In this document: positions 1-5,777 of the stretch, piece by piece
How the letters are laid out: every line of letters begins with the position of its first letter
How positions within the stretch are numbered: the first letter of the stretch is position 1
Origin: an uncultured Prevotellaceae bacterium
GTDB lineage: Bacteria; Bacteroidota; Bacteroidia; Bacteroidales; Bacteroidaceae
NCBI GenBank assembly: GCA_946644025.1
Contig: CAMPCG010000103.1
Span: 1 to 8,903 of the forward strand
Length of the DNA: 8,903 bases
Direction: 5' to 3'
The notes under the pieces: generated by a model
Databases searched by the model: none
Told to the model about the DNA's origin: nothing
The model's input: only the letters and a program-made list of their open reading frames with translations
Position numbers and translations under genes: made by a program

Positions 1-658
1 GGCTGACGGCCATGAAGATGGCGGCGGGTATGCCTTTACCGCTGACGTCGGCCATGACGACGCCGATGTGCTCCGGGTCTATGCGGAAGAAGTCGTAGAA
101 GTCGCCGCCCACGTCCTTCGCGGGTGTCATCAGGGCGGCCAGGTCCATGACGTCGCTGTTCTCCGGGAACGGGGGGAACACTCTGGGCAGTATGGCCTGC
201 TGTATCTCTCCGGCCACGGCCAGGTCTCCCTTGAGGTCTTCCAGCTGTGCGTGCTCGCGCTGCATCTGCCTTACGTACTCTATCTGCTTGACGGCCTTCT
301 CGATGGTGATGCTCAGGTCTTCCAGGTCGATGGGCTTCGTGGCGAAGTCGAAGGCACCGTTGTTCATGGCCTGGCGTATGTTGCCCATGTCTCCGTAGGC
401 CGACACCATGATGACGCGCAGCGCGGGGTTGCGCATCTCGTTGATGCGGGCCAGCAGCGTCAGGCCGTCCATCTCGGGCATGTTGATGTCTGAGAGCACA
501 ATCTCAATGTCGGGGTGGCGCAGCATCATCGTCAGCGCCTCCAGCCCGTTGTGTGCAAAGACAAACTCGTATTCGCCCTTGCGAATCTTGCGTCGGAAAT
601 ATTGGGTGAGCAGCAGCTCGAGATCCATCTCGTCGTCTACGCTCAGTATCTTTACCAT
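1..658 (-). CDS. Response regulator fused to SpoIIE/RsbU-type PP2C serine phosphatase (3' end cut by window edge)
   Basis: The reverse strand reads 219 codons from the ATG at 658 to the left edge without a stop. Residues 1-125 form a CheY-like receiver: acidic pair D8/D9, phospho-acceptor D57 in 'LSDINMPEMDG', S86 in 'MVSAYGD' and K108 in 'FATKP'. A charged helix follows at about 120-155, probably a coiled-coil linker. From about 148 the SpoIIE/RsbU phosphatase begins, with 'AGEIQQAILP', then 'DVGGDFYDFF' and 'MADVSGKGIPAA', where D186 and D204 are the expected metal ligands. The rest of the phosphatase lies beyond the window. By family knowledge, such proteins take phosphate from a sensor kinase and dephosphorylate an anti-sigma-factor antagonist or similar partner in the cytoplasm; the partner here is not visible. 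The start is chosen because the receiver begins immediately at 'MVKILSVDDE'. No Shine-Dalgarno sequence or clear TAnnTTTG promoter lies upstream, so it may be co-transcribed with the FMN-binding gene. Confidence 0.93.
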   Translation of the reverse strand, partial: MVKILSVDDEMDLELLLTQYFRRKIRKGEYEFVFAHNGLEALTMMLRHPDIEIVLSDINMPEMDGLTLLARINEMRNPALRVIMVSAYGDMGNIRQAMNNGAFDFATKPIDLEDLSITIEKAVKQIEYVRQMQREHAQLEDLKGDLAVAGEIQQAILPRVFPPFPENSDVMDLAALMTPAKDVGGDFYDFFRIDPEHIGVVMADVSGKGIPAAIFMAVS

Positions 659-676
659 TTTGGGTGTGGGGTGTTA

Positions 677-750
677 GTGGGTGGGTGGTGGGTGGGTTAT
701 TGTGGGTGGTCGGTGGGTGGGTAGTGGGTGGGTAGTGGGTGGTCGGTGGG
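677..750. repeat. 11-bp tandem G-rich repeat, consensus GTGGGTGGGTA, in the leader of the response-regulator gene
   Basis: Units on the plus strand lie at 677-687, 688-698, 702-712, 713-723, 724-734 and 735-745, with a half unit at 746-750. One ATT insertion (699-701) separates units two and three. Units vary only at their last three or four bases (GGTG, GGTT, GTCG, GGTA). Runs of GGG spaced by 1-4 bases at 679-696 and again at 715-739 satisfy the simple G-quadruplex motif on the plus strand, so the mRNA of the downstream gene would be C-rich here. The array ends 18 bases before the start codon of the response regulator. No role is proven. Confidence 0.85.
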
Positions 751-760
751 AAGACTTATA

Positions 761-785
761 CCTAACACCTAACACCCGACACCTA
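761..785. repeat. 7-bp tandem repeat, CCTAACA type, reaching into the stop codon of the FMN-binding gene
   Basis: On the plus strand the units are CCTAACA, CCTAACA, CCCGACA and a partial CCTA. The last partial unit supplies the complement of the TAG stop codon (783-785) of the minus-strand FMN-binding gene. A related heptamer array occurs at 5883-5912. Confidence 0.75.
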
Positions 786-1178
786 TTTGTTCTTCTTGTA
801 GTATTCCAGTGCGAGCTTCACGTTCTCGCGCAGTGCGTCGCTGCTGAAGGTAGCTCCTGTGCGCCCGTCCACCTTGGCCTTCAGGGCTTCGTCCACCTTC
901 ATGCCATCCCATGCGTTGAGCATCTGCTTCTTCACGGCGGCCCAGTACTTCGGGGTCTCCTGGTTGGGCAGCAGTTCTATCTTCTCGACCTTTCCCTTGC
1001 GGATGTATACCTTCAATGGCGTGGGGCCGGCATATCCGTCCACCTTCTTTCCCAGCTCGGTGGTGTTCACCACGTAAACTCCATTTTCCTTGGTCATCAC
1101 CTTGTCGTCCTTCTTGGTGGCGCTTACCAAGGCGATGGCAAGCATGAGGCCCACGGCAGCGATAGTCAGTTTTCTCAT
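783..1178 (-). CDS. Small exported FMN-binding-domain protein
   Basis: This 131-residue protein starts with a short signal peptide: 'MRK', a hydrophobic core to about residue 17, and a likely signal peptidase I site after 'VSA' (residue 20). The remainder matches the FMN_bind fold (PF04205 type). The core strand region 'GYAGPTPLKVYIRKGKVEKIELL' spans about 48-70, followed by 'NQETPKYW'. The motif 'VDGRTGATFSSDAL' spans 103-116. Its TGAT (107-110) corresponds to the [S/T]GA[S/T] sequence where ApbE-type transferases attach FMN covalently to the last Thr in RnfG/NqrC-like proteins, so T110 is the candidate. The protein would act outside the cytoplasmic membrane, probably as a flavin redox carrier; its electron partner is unknown. 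It has its own promoter and no Shine-Dalgarno, only an A-rich stretch before the ATG. The response-regulator gene follows after 124 bases. Covalent flavinylation is inferred from the motif only. Confidence 0.85.
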   Translation of the reverse strand: MRKLTIAAVGLMLAIALVSATKKDDKVMTKENGVYVVNTTELGKKVDGYAGPTPLKVYIRKGKVEKIELLPNQETPKYWAAVKKQMLNAWDGMKVDEALKAKVDGRTGATFSSDALRENVKLALEYYKKNK

Positions 1179-1207
1179 TTTTACTTACACGTTAAATAAT
1201 TCGTGTG

Positions 1208-1238
1208 CAAAATTACGAAGAAAAGCAGAAACGGCAAA
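1208..1238 (-). promoter_or_regulatory. Bacteroidota-type promoter (-33 TTTG, -7 TAATTTTG) for the FMN-binding gene
   Basis: Read on the minus strand, TTTG (1238-1235) is followed after exactly 19 bases by TAATTTTG (1215-1208). This fits the Bacteroidota sigma-ABfr consensus TTG-N19-TAnnTTTG. Transcription would begin roughly ten bases further on, giving a 5' leader of about 25 bases before the ATG at 1178. The -33 element lies 26 bases past the stop codon of the DUF6057 gene. Confidence 0.8.
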
Positions 1239-1263
1239 GCTATTTTCGGAAGTTTAACGAAAA

Positions 1264-3144
1264 TCAGTACTGCGGCAGTTTGTCCATCAGGTAATAGTCA
1301 TAGTAATAAGTATGTCCGAACTCGGGCGCGAGTGCCTTGCGGATGATTCCCACCTCCATGTTGTCGTAGCGCATGGCCACCTCCTGAAATCGCTTGAAGC
1401 TCTTCCTCACGCTCTCGTCGAAGGGCCATGTCTCGACATCCTTCCGCTCCTGCAGCGTGCCGAAGAGCAGGGCGGCCTCCTGCACGTGCACGGGGAGCTG
1501 CTTGCCGGGGTGATGCTTGGCATATCTTACCAGGTGGTACCAGAAGCTGGGCAAGTTTCGGGTCCACATCGTGGCCAGCAGCGCCTGTTCAAGGAAGATG
1601 GGGTCGGCGGCGTGCGAGCTGTTCGTGAGGCGCTCCATGATGAACTTTTCCACGAAGCCCTGGTCCGAGGCCAGCTCGCTGTAGTAGTGGGTCATGTGGG
1701 TCAGGTAGCCCATCTCGGGGTCCTCGGCAAGGTCTTTCTCCGTCAGCTTCGCTATACGGTCGGCCCAGTCGCTGAAGTAGAGCGTGTGGCGCAGCAGGTC
1801 GGTGTACTTGCGCACCAGCCGCCACTCGCGGTTGACGGTGGAGCAGCGGGCCATGTACTTCAGGTACTCCGCCCTCCAGCCAAACTCCACGCCCATCTCC
1901 ATGCACAGCCGGAAGCAGTAGTTCTCCAGGCCGTACTGATAGTAGGTCATCACGCCTACCGACATCAGCATACGCATGTCGAAGGGTGCGTTGCTGCGTT
2001 TCGAGCCGTTCTTGTAGTGGTACATCTCGTCGGCCTGACGTCCCAGGCGGGCCAGGGCGATGTTGCGCATCACGACGATGGCGCGCGTTGGCTCGTCCTG
2101 CTGGGCTGCGGCCTCGCGCAGGGCGCCCTCCCAGTCGAGCTGCTCTATGCACCGCTGCATGGCCAGCTCGCGCTGGAAATTCTCGTCACGATACCACGAC
2201 TTGGTCACATAGACACATACGACGAGGAGCATGGCAGGGACTATCGCCCCCCTGACGCCCTTCAACTCCTGAACCCACTTGGCGCCCTCGAGCAGGGCCA
2301 TCGCCACGAAGAACAGCAGGAGCAGGTAGAACGGGATGTAGTATTCGTGATAATCCTCCGTTATGTAGAAGTGTGGCAGTTCGGCAAAGTAGATGTGCTT
2401 CATGTTGGTCTGGCAGAACACATAGCGGTAGCACAGCAGCGGCACGGCGACGACGCTCAGCACTCCGGCCAGGCTTACCGCCAGCGCCCTACCCCGCCGT
2501 GGCTCCAGCCGCCATATCCATACGGACATGACCAGCACGGCCCCCAAGGCGTAGGCGCCCAGCAGCGGATAGCCCACGGCGCACGTAAGCACCACGAAAG
2601 CCACCGCGGCCACCATTCCCGACGCGTCAGCGTCGGGTGTAGATACCGCGCCGGCACCGCGCTTAGATGCCGCCCCGGTCCTGTGCACCACCCTGCGGAA
2701 CGCCCACAGCAGCGCCACCGCCGCCGTAGTGCCGATGGTGGTGACGAAGAAATGGCCGCGCAGCTTCAGGATGTAGACCCAGTAGCCCAGGTCGACGATG
2801 GTCACCAGGATGAGCAGCACGGGCACGATGCAGGCCATGGCCCACCACCCCTTGAGGCGGAAGGCGCGCCGGACCAGCCACGCAAGCAGCAGCCACCACG
2901 CCGCCAGCAGGCCCAGGCCCAGCCAGGGGTGGTAGAGGAACTGGGTGAAGAACGTGCCCAGCCACGTGAGCAGTCCGCCCGGCACCACCAGTTGCTCCTT
3001 GAGAAAGAGGGGCGTGAAGAGAAACAGGTTCAGCTCCTGAACCTTCCACAGGAAGTCCTGCTCAAGCACGAAGAGCAGGCACACTATAACGGCAACGCAC
3101 AAGAGGGGAAAGGCCCAAGCTGCAATGTTTGACAGTCTATTCAT
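1264..3144 (-). CDS. DUF6057-like polytopic membrane protein with soluble helical C-terminal half
   Basis: The protein has 626 residues and no recognised catalytic motif. The N-terminal half holds about nine or ten hydrophobic segments, at roughly 8-28, 54-72 (weak), 73-92, 101-125, 131-150, 176-194, 196-213, 219-238, 269-285 and 299-316. From about 317 to the end it is soluble and rich in Trp, Tyr, Arg and Leu, with helix-turn-helix spacing that suggests TPR-like repeats, for example 'QRCIEQLDWEGALREAAAQ' near 330. The overall layout and the aromatic C-terminus ('YYYDYYLMDKLPQY') fit my recollection of the Bacteroidota family DUF6057, whose function is unknown to me. The ATG at 3144 is chosen because it directly precedes the first membrane segment and follows a good -7 element by about 35 bases. 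It lies 62 bases after the xylanase gene with no visible terminator, so read-through from the xylan unit is possible. An envelope role is an inference from topology alone. Confidence 0.8.
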   Translation of the reverse strand: MNRLSNIAAWAFPLLCVAVIVCLLFVLEQDFLWKVQELNLFLFTPLFLKEQLVVPGGLLTWLGTFFTQFLYHPWLGLGLLAAWWLLLAWLVRRAFRLKGWWAMACIVPVLLILVTIVDLGYWVYILKLRGHFFVTTIGTTAAVALLWAFRRVVHRTGAASKRGAGAVSTPDADASGMVAAVAFVVLTCAVGYPLLGAYALGAVLVMSVWIWRLEPRRGRALAVSLAGVLSVVAVPLLCYRYVFCQTNMKHIYFAELPHFYITEDYHEYYIPFYLLLLFFVAMALLEGAKWVQELKGVRGAIVPAMLLVVCVYVTKSWYRDENFQRELAMQRCIEQLDWEGALREAAAQQDEPTRAIVVMRNIALARLGRQADEMYHYKNGSKRSNAPFDMRMLMSVGVMTYYQYGLENYCFRLCMEMGVEFGWRAEYLKYMARCSTVNREWRLVRKYTDLLRHTLYFSDWADRIAKLTEKDLAEDPEMGYLTHMTHYYSELASDQGFVEKFIMERLTNSSHAADPIFLEQALLATMWTRNLPSFWYHLVRYAKHHPGKQLPVHVQEAALLFGTLQERKDVETWPFDESVRKSFKRFQEVAMRYDNMEVGIIRKALAPEFGHTYYYDYYLMDKLPQY

Positions 3145-3178
3145 GACGAGTAAGAGTAATGGTAATTAGATTCCTGTG

Positions 3179-3186
3179 CAAAGATA
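3179..3186 (-). promoter_or_regulatory. Probable -7 element TATCTTTG for the DUF6057 gene
   Basis: On the minus strand TATCTTTG matches the Bacteroidota TAnnTTTG element and lies 34 bases before the ATG at 3144. The bases after it (TTTGCACAGGAAT) match the FMN-gene promoter region (TTTGCACACGAAT) at all but one position. No TTG or TTTG is visible at the expected 19-base distance upstream, so the -33 element is weak or absent. Confidence 0.6.
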
Positions 3187-3206
3187 CGCTTTTTTCCGCT
3201 AACAGT

Positions 3207-5774
3207 CTATCGTCCGACCACAATTTTTCTTCCCTTGCAGATGTAGACGCCCCTCTTCAGCGAAGCGGTTCGTGAGGCGTCGTCGCTGACCTTGCGGCCC
3301 TGCATGTCGTAGACAGCCCCGTCGCGCGTCGGCCCCTCCAGGCGCTGCAGGGCCCCGATGCCCACGGTCGACGTGAGGTGATGGTGGCGCAGCGCCGAGC
3401 GCACGGCCCTCCACGCGGGCTTCTTCCCCATGCCCGCGTCGAAGAGCAGCGGACTGGAGGCCGAGCGCCAGCTGTCGTTGTCCTTCAGCCCCCACACGAC
3501 CATGTAGGGGCAGTTGTCGTTGTCGAGCATGATGTCGGTGACGACGCGGTAGAGGCGTGCCTGCTCCTCGAGGTTGGCGGCCGAGGTCGAGCCGATGCCC
3601 ATGTCGAGCTCGGTGATGACACAGGCGAGGCCGTCCTCGCCAAAGCGCTTCACCGTGGAGGCAAGCTTCACAGAGTCCACCTCGCCCACGGAGAAGTGGC
3701 ACTGCAGGCCCACGCCGTCGAGGGGTATGCCACGCTGCTTCAGCCGCAGCACCAGGTTGCGGAAGGCCACGGCCTTGGCCTTACCCTGCAGCTCGACGTC
3801 GTAGTCGTTCAGGTAGAGCACGGCGCTGGGGTCGGCACGGCGGGCATAGACGAAGGCCGAGTCAATGTAGTCGTCGCCGATGGCACGCTGCCAGACGGTC
3901 TGACGCAGGGTGTAGCCATCGGGGTTGGAGCGCACGATGCTCTGGTCGTCGTCCAGACACTCGTTGACCACGTCCCACTCGGTGACCTTGCCCTTGAAGT
4001 GGGCCATCACATTATTTATATGTGTGCGCATGAGGTCGAGGGCCTGCTGGCGCGTCCATCCCTTGTCGTTCTTCTTGCCGTCGCTGCTCAGCCAGGCGGG
4101 CTGCTGCTGATGCCACACGAGGCAGTGGCCACGCACAGACATGTTGTTCTTCTGGGCCAGGGCGACGAGGGCGTCGGCGCCGCCATAGCTGAAGCGGCCC
4201 TGGCTGGGCTGCAGGGCGTCCATCTTCATCTCGTTTTCGGCCACCATCATGTTGAACTGGCGGCAGCCCTCGCTGCGGTCGCTCTCCAGGCCCTTATAGG
4301 TGCTGAAGGCCGCGCCGACAGACTTGCCGCAGAGCTGGGCGTAGTAGCGCAGAGGGTGGGTGTCGGCCCCGTCGTCGACGCCGTCGTCGTAGTAGGCCCC
4401 CATGGCCGCAGCGTCAGGGTTGTCGGGATTGTCAGGATTGTCGGGGTTGTCGGGGCTTTGAAGCGATACGAGGCGGGCCTTGAGCCTATAGGCACCGTCG
4501 GCGCTGTCCTCCACCAGCTGCCAAGTGTACTTCGCGGGCTGCTTCAGGTCGAAGTGCCAGTCGCCGGTCTTGGCCTTGGCGGTGAGCAGGGTAAACTCGT
4601 CGCCCACGCTCATGTCTGAGCCTACAGCCACCAGCTCCACGAGGGGCATCTCGTCGCGCTGGGTGAAGTCCTGTGCAAGGCTGTTGTAGGTCACGTTGCC
4701 GCCCACGTCGATATGGTCGCACTCCGACGCGGAGAAGACCTTGAAGCGCAGCCGCGAGGCCGGGCGCACCACGAGGTTGGGCTGGCGCGAGGCGTTGGCG
4801 TAGTTGCGCAGGGTGAGTGTTCCCGAGGCGATGTCCGTCATGTCGCCGCCGGGTTCAAAGGCGCCGGGCTCCACCGTGCCGTAATTGTCGACGGTCCCGC
4901 CGATGCTGCCCGTTCCGCCGAGCAGGCCCTCCTCGAAGACGTAGACGATGGCCTGCGACGCGCTGGGCCGTGCGCCGAGGGCGCCGCGCAGCCTCTTCTG
5001 TTCGGCCTCGGCGCGGTCGTTGGCCACCTGCACGCGCCCCGAAAGGACGCGCAGGCCGCCGCTCACGTAATTGTTGTTGCCCGTGATGGTCATGGTGCCT
5101 GTGCCCTCCTTGACGATGCTCAGCGACGTGGCGTCGTCGTAGTCGGAGGGTTTCAGGGTCCCGGCCAGGGTGAAGTCGGTGTTCAGTCCGCCAAGCAGAT
5201 AGTAGGCCGCGCGGCCCTTCTTCATGTAGCCCTGCAGCGTTGCGCCCGGCTCCATGTTCAGCTCGCCGATGCGGAAGCCCGCGCCGCTGGTGTTGGCCTC
5301 GCAGCAGATGGTGGCGCCGTCGTGGAGCGTGACGTGGTTGGTGGCCATCGAGGGGTTCACCTTGCCCGCCTTGGCGTCGTCGAGGGCGTTCTCGGCAGTA
5401 GAGCTCTTGCCGCCATGGGCCAGGACGACACCGTAGAAGCCTGCCGACGAGGAGTTCTCGCGGAAGGGCCAGATGTGGACATCGCCACGGTAGCTGGTCC
5501 ACGTGGGCCAAGCCTTGCCCTTCTCCGTGCCCAGGTAGCAGCGCTCGCCGCCGGCATAGAGGTTGAGCACGCCGCTGCCCGTGACGGTCGACGAGAAATA
5601 GCAGTAACGGGCCATCTTCACGTTGACGGTGTCCTTGGCGGCGATGGCGAAACTATTGTTGTAAGTGACATAGTCGGACGACGTGTTGTTGCCGCTGATG
5701 TCGATGGTGCGTGAATCAGCACTGCCGGCCAGGGTGTTGGCCAGCAGTGCAAGGGTGAATAGCGTTTTCTTCAT
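3207..5774 (-). CDS. Secreted GH10 endo-1,4-beta-xylanase with N-terminal beta-helix-like region and C-terminal sorting tail
   Basis: This 855-residue protein should cleave the beta-1,4-xylan backbone outside the cell. A signal peptide ends near residue 19 ('LAGSA'). Residues 20-440 are Gly/Asn/Thr-rich beta structure. Within them, 218-250 ('SIVKEGTGTMTITGNNNY...GGLRVLSGRVQVAN') closely resembles the autotransporter-associated beta-strand repeat, and 284-305 is another Gly-rich turn region. An NPD-repeat linker (440-454) leads to the GH10 catalytic domain at about 475-795. This contains 'MVAENEMKMDAL' (510-521), 'GHCLVWHQQQPAWL' (549-562), the acid/base E605 in 'WDVVNECLDD', the nucleophile E722 in 'ITELDMG' and 'VVWGLKDNDSW' (759-769). 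Both catalytic glutamates are present, so the enzyme looks intact. Residues 819-855 ('AVYDMQGRKV...RGVYICKGRKIVV') form a Bacteroidota-type sorting tail. The start lies 3 bases after the preceding esterase gene, implying one transcript and possibly translational coupling; no Shine-Dalgarno is seen. The role of the N-terminal half is unknown. Confidence 0.93.
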   Translation of the reverse strand: MKKTLFTLALLANTLAGSADSRTIDISGNNTSSDYVTYNNSFAIAAKDTVNVKMARYCYFSSTVTGSGVLNLYAGGERCYLGTEKGKAWPTWTSYRGDVHIWPFRENSSSAGFYGVVLAHGGKSSTAENALDDAKAGKVNPSMATNHVTLHDGATICCEANTSGAGFRIGELNMEPGATLQGYMKKGRAAYYLLGGLNTDFTLAGTLKPSDYDDATSLSIVKEGTGTMTITGNNNYVSGGLRVLSGRVQVANDRAEAEQKRLRGALGARPSASQAIVYVFEEGLLGGTGSIGGTVDNYGTVEPGAFEPGGDMTDIASGTLTLRNYANASRQPNLVVRPASRLRFKVFSASECDHIDVGGNVTYNSLAQDFTQRDEMPLVELVAVGSDMSVGDEFTLLTAKAKTGDWHFDLKQPAKYTWQLVEDSADGAYRLKARLVSLQSPDNPDNPDNPDNPDAAAMGAYYDDGVDDGADTHPLRYYAQLCGKSVGAAFSTYKGLESDRSEGCRQFNMMVAENEMKMDALQPSQGRFSYGGADALVALAQKNNMSVRGHCLVWHQQQPAWLSSDGKKNDKGWTRQQALDLMRTHINNVMAHFKGKVTEWDVVNECLDDDQSIVRSNPDGYTLRQTVWQRAIGDDYIDSAFVYARRADPSAVLYLNDYDVELQGKAKAVAFRNLVLRLKQRGIPLDGVGLQCHFSVGEVDSVKLASTVKRFGEDGLACVITELDMGIGSTSAANLEEQARLYRVVTDIMLDNDNCPYMVVWGLKDNDSWRSASSPLLFDAGMGKKPAWRAVRSALRHHHLTSTVGIGALQRLEGPTRDGAVYDMQGRKVSDDASRTASLKRGVYICKGRKIVVGR
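4413..4457 (-). repeat. 9-bp tandem repeat encoding the NPD linker of the xylanase
   Basis: Five consecutive 9-base units (plus-strand consensus GTCGGGGTT, with A/G variation) encode the proline-rich linker 'SPDNPDNPDNPDNPD' at residues 440-454. It separates the beta-helix-like region from the GH10 domain. Variation is mostly at silent third-codon positions, so selection probably keeps the peptide. Confidence 0.85.
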
Positions 5775-5777
5775 GTC

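Noticed and set aside
661..782. Possible CRISPR array in the repeat-rich gap
   Set aside because: Units are 7 or 11 bases and directly adjacent, with no spacers and no cas genes in view.
681..1199. 172-residue plus-strand frame reading through the G-rich repeat
   Set aside because: It starts inside the tandem repeat ('MGGGWVIVGGRWVG') and then runs antisense to the FMN-binding gene, so it is not a gene.
1312..3132. 606-residue open frame on the plus strand, antisense to the DUF6057 gene
   Set aside because: It is a shadow of GC-rich codon use on the opposite strand. Its composition (His, Gln, Gly, Val and Arg rich) is low-complexity and shows no domain, whereas the minus frame has clear membrane segments.
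3187..3206. Possible terminator after the xylanase gene at the A-rich/T-rich stretch
   Set aside because: The flanking AGCG sequences are direct rather than inverted, so no stem forms.
3131..3210. 9-base direct repeat ACAGTCTAT at 3132-3140 and 3202-3210 around the DUF6057 start
   Set aside because: It is a single short match with no inverted symmetry or further copies. Chance is sufficient, although an operator cannot be excluded.
3363..3390. CACCATCACCTCACG-like sequence before the xylanase sorting tail, a possible further trace of the heptamer repeat
   Set aside because: It lies at a position comparable to the esterase heptamers, but its spacing does not follow a 7-base period and the similarity is too short to support.
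3378..4619. 413-residue open frame on the plus strand within the xylanase gene
   Set aside because: It is antisense to the GH10 catalytic domain, with no recognisable motif and shadow-type composition.
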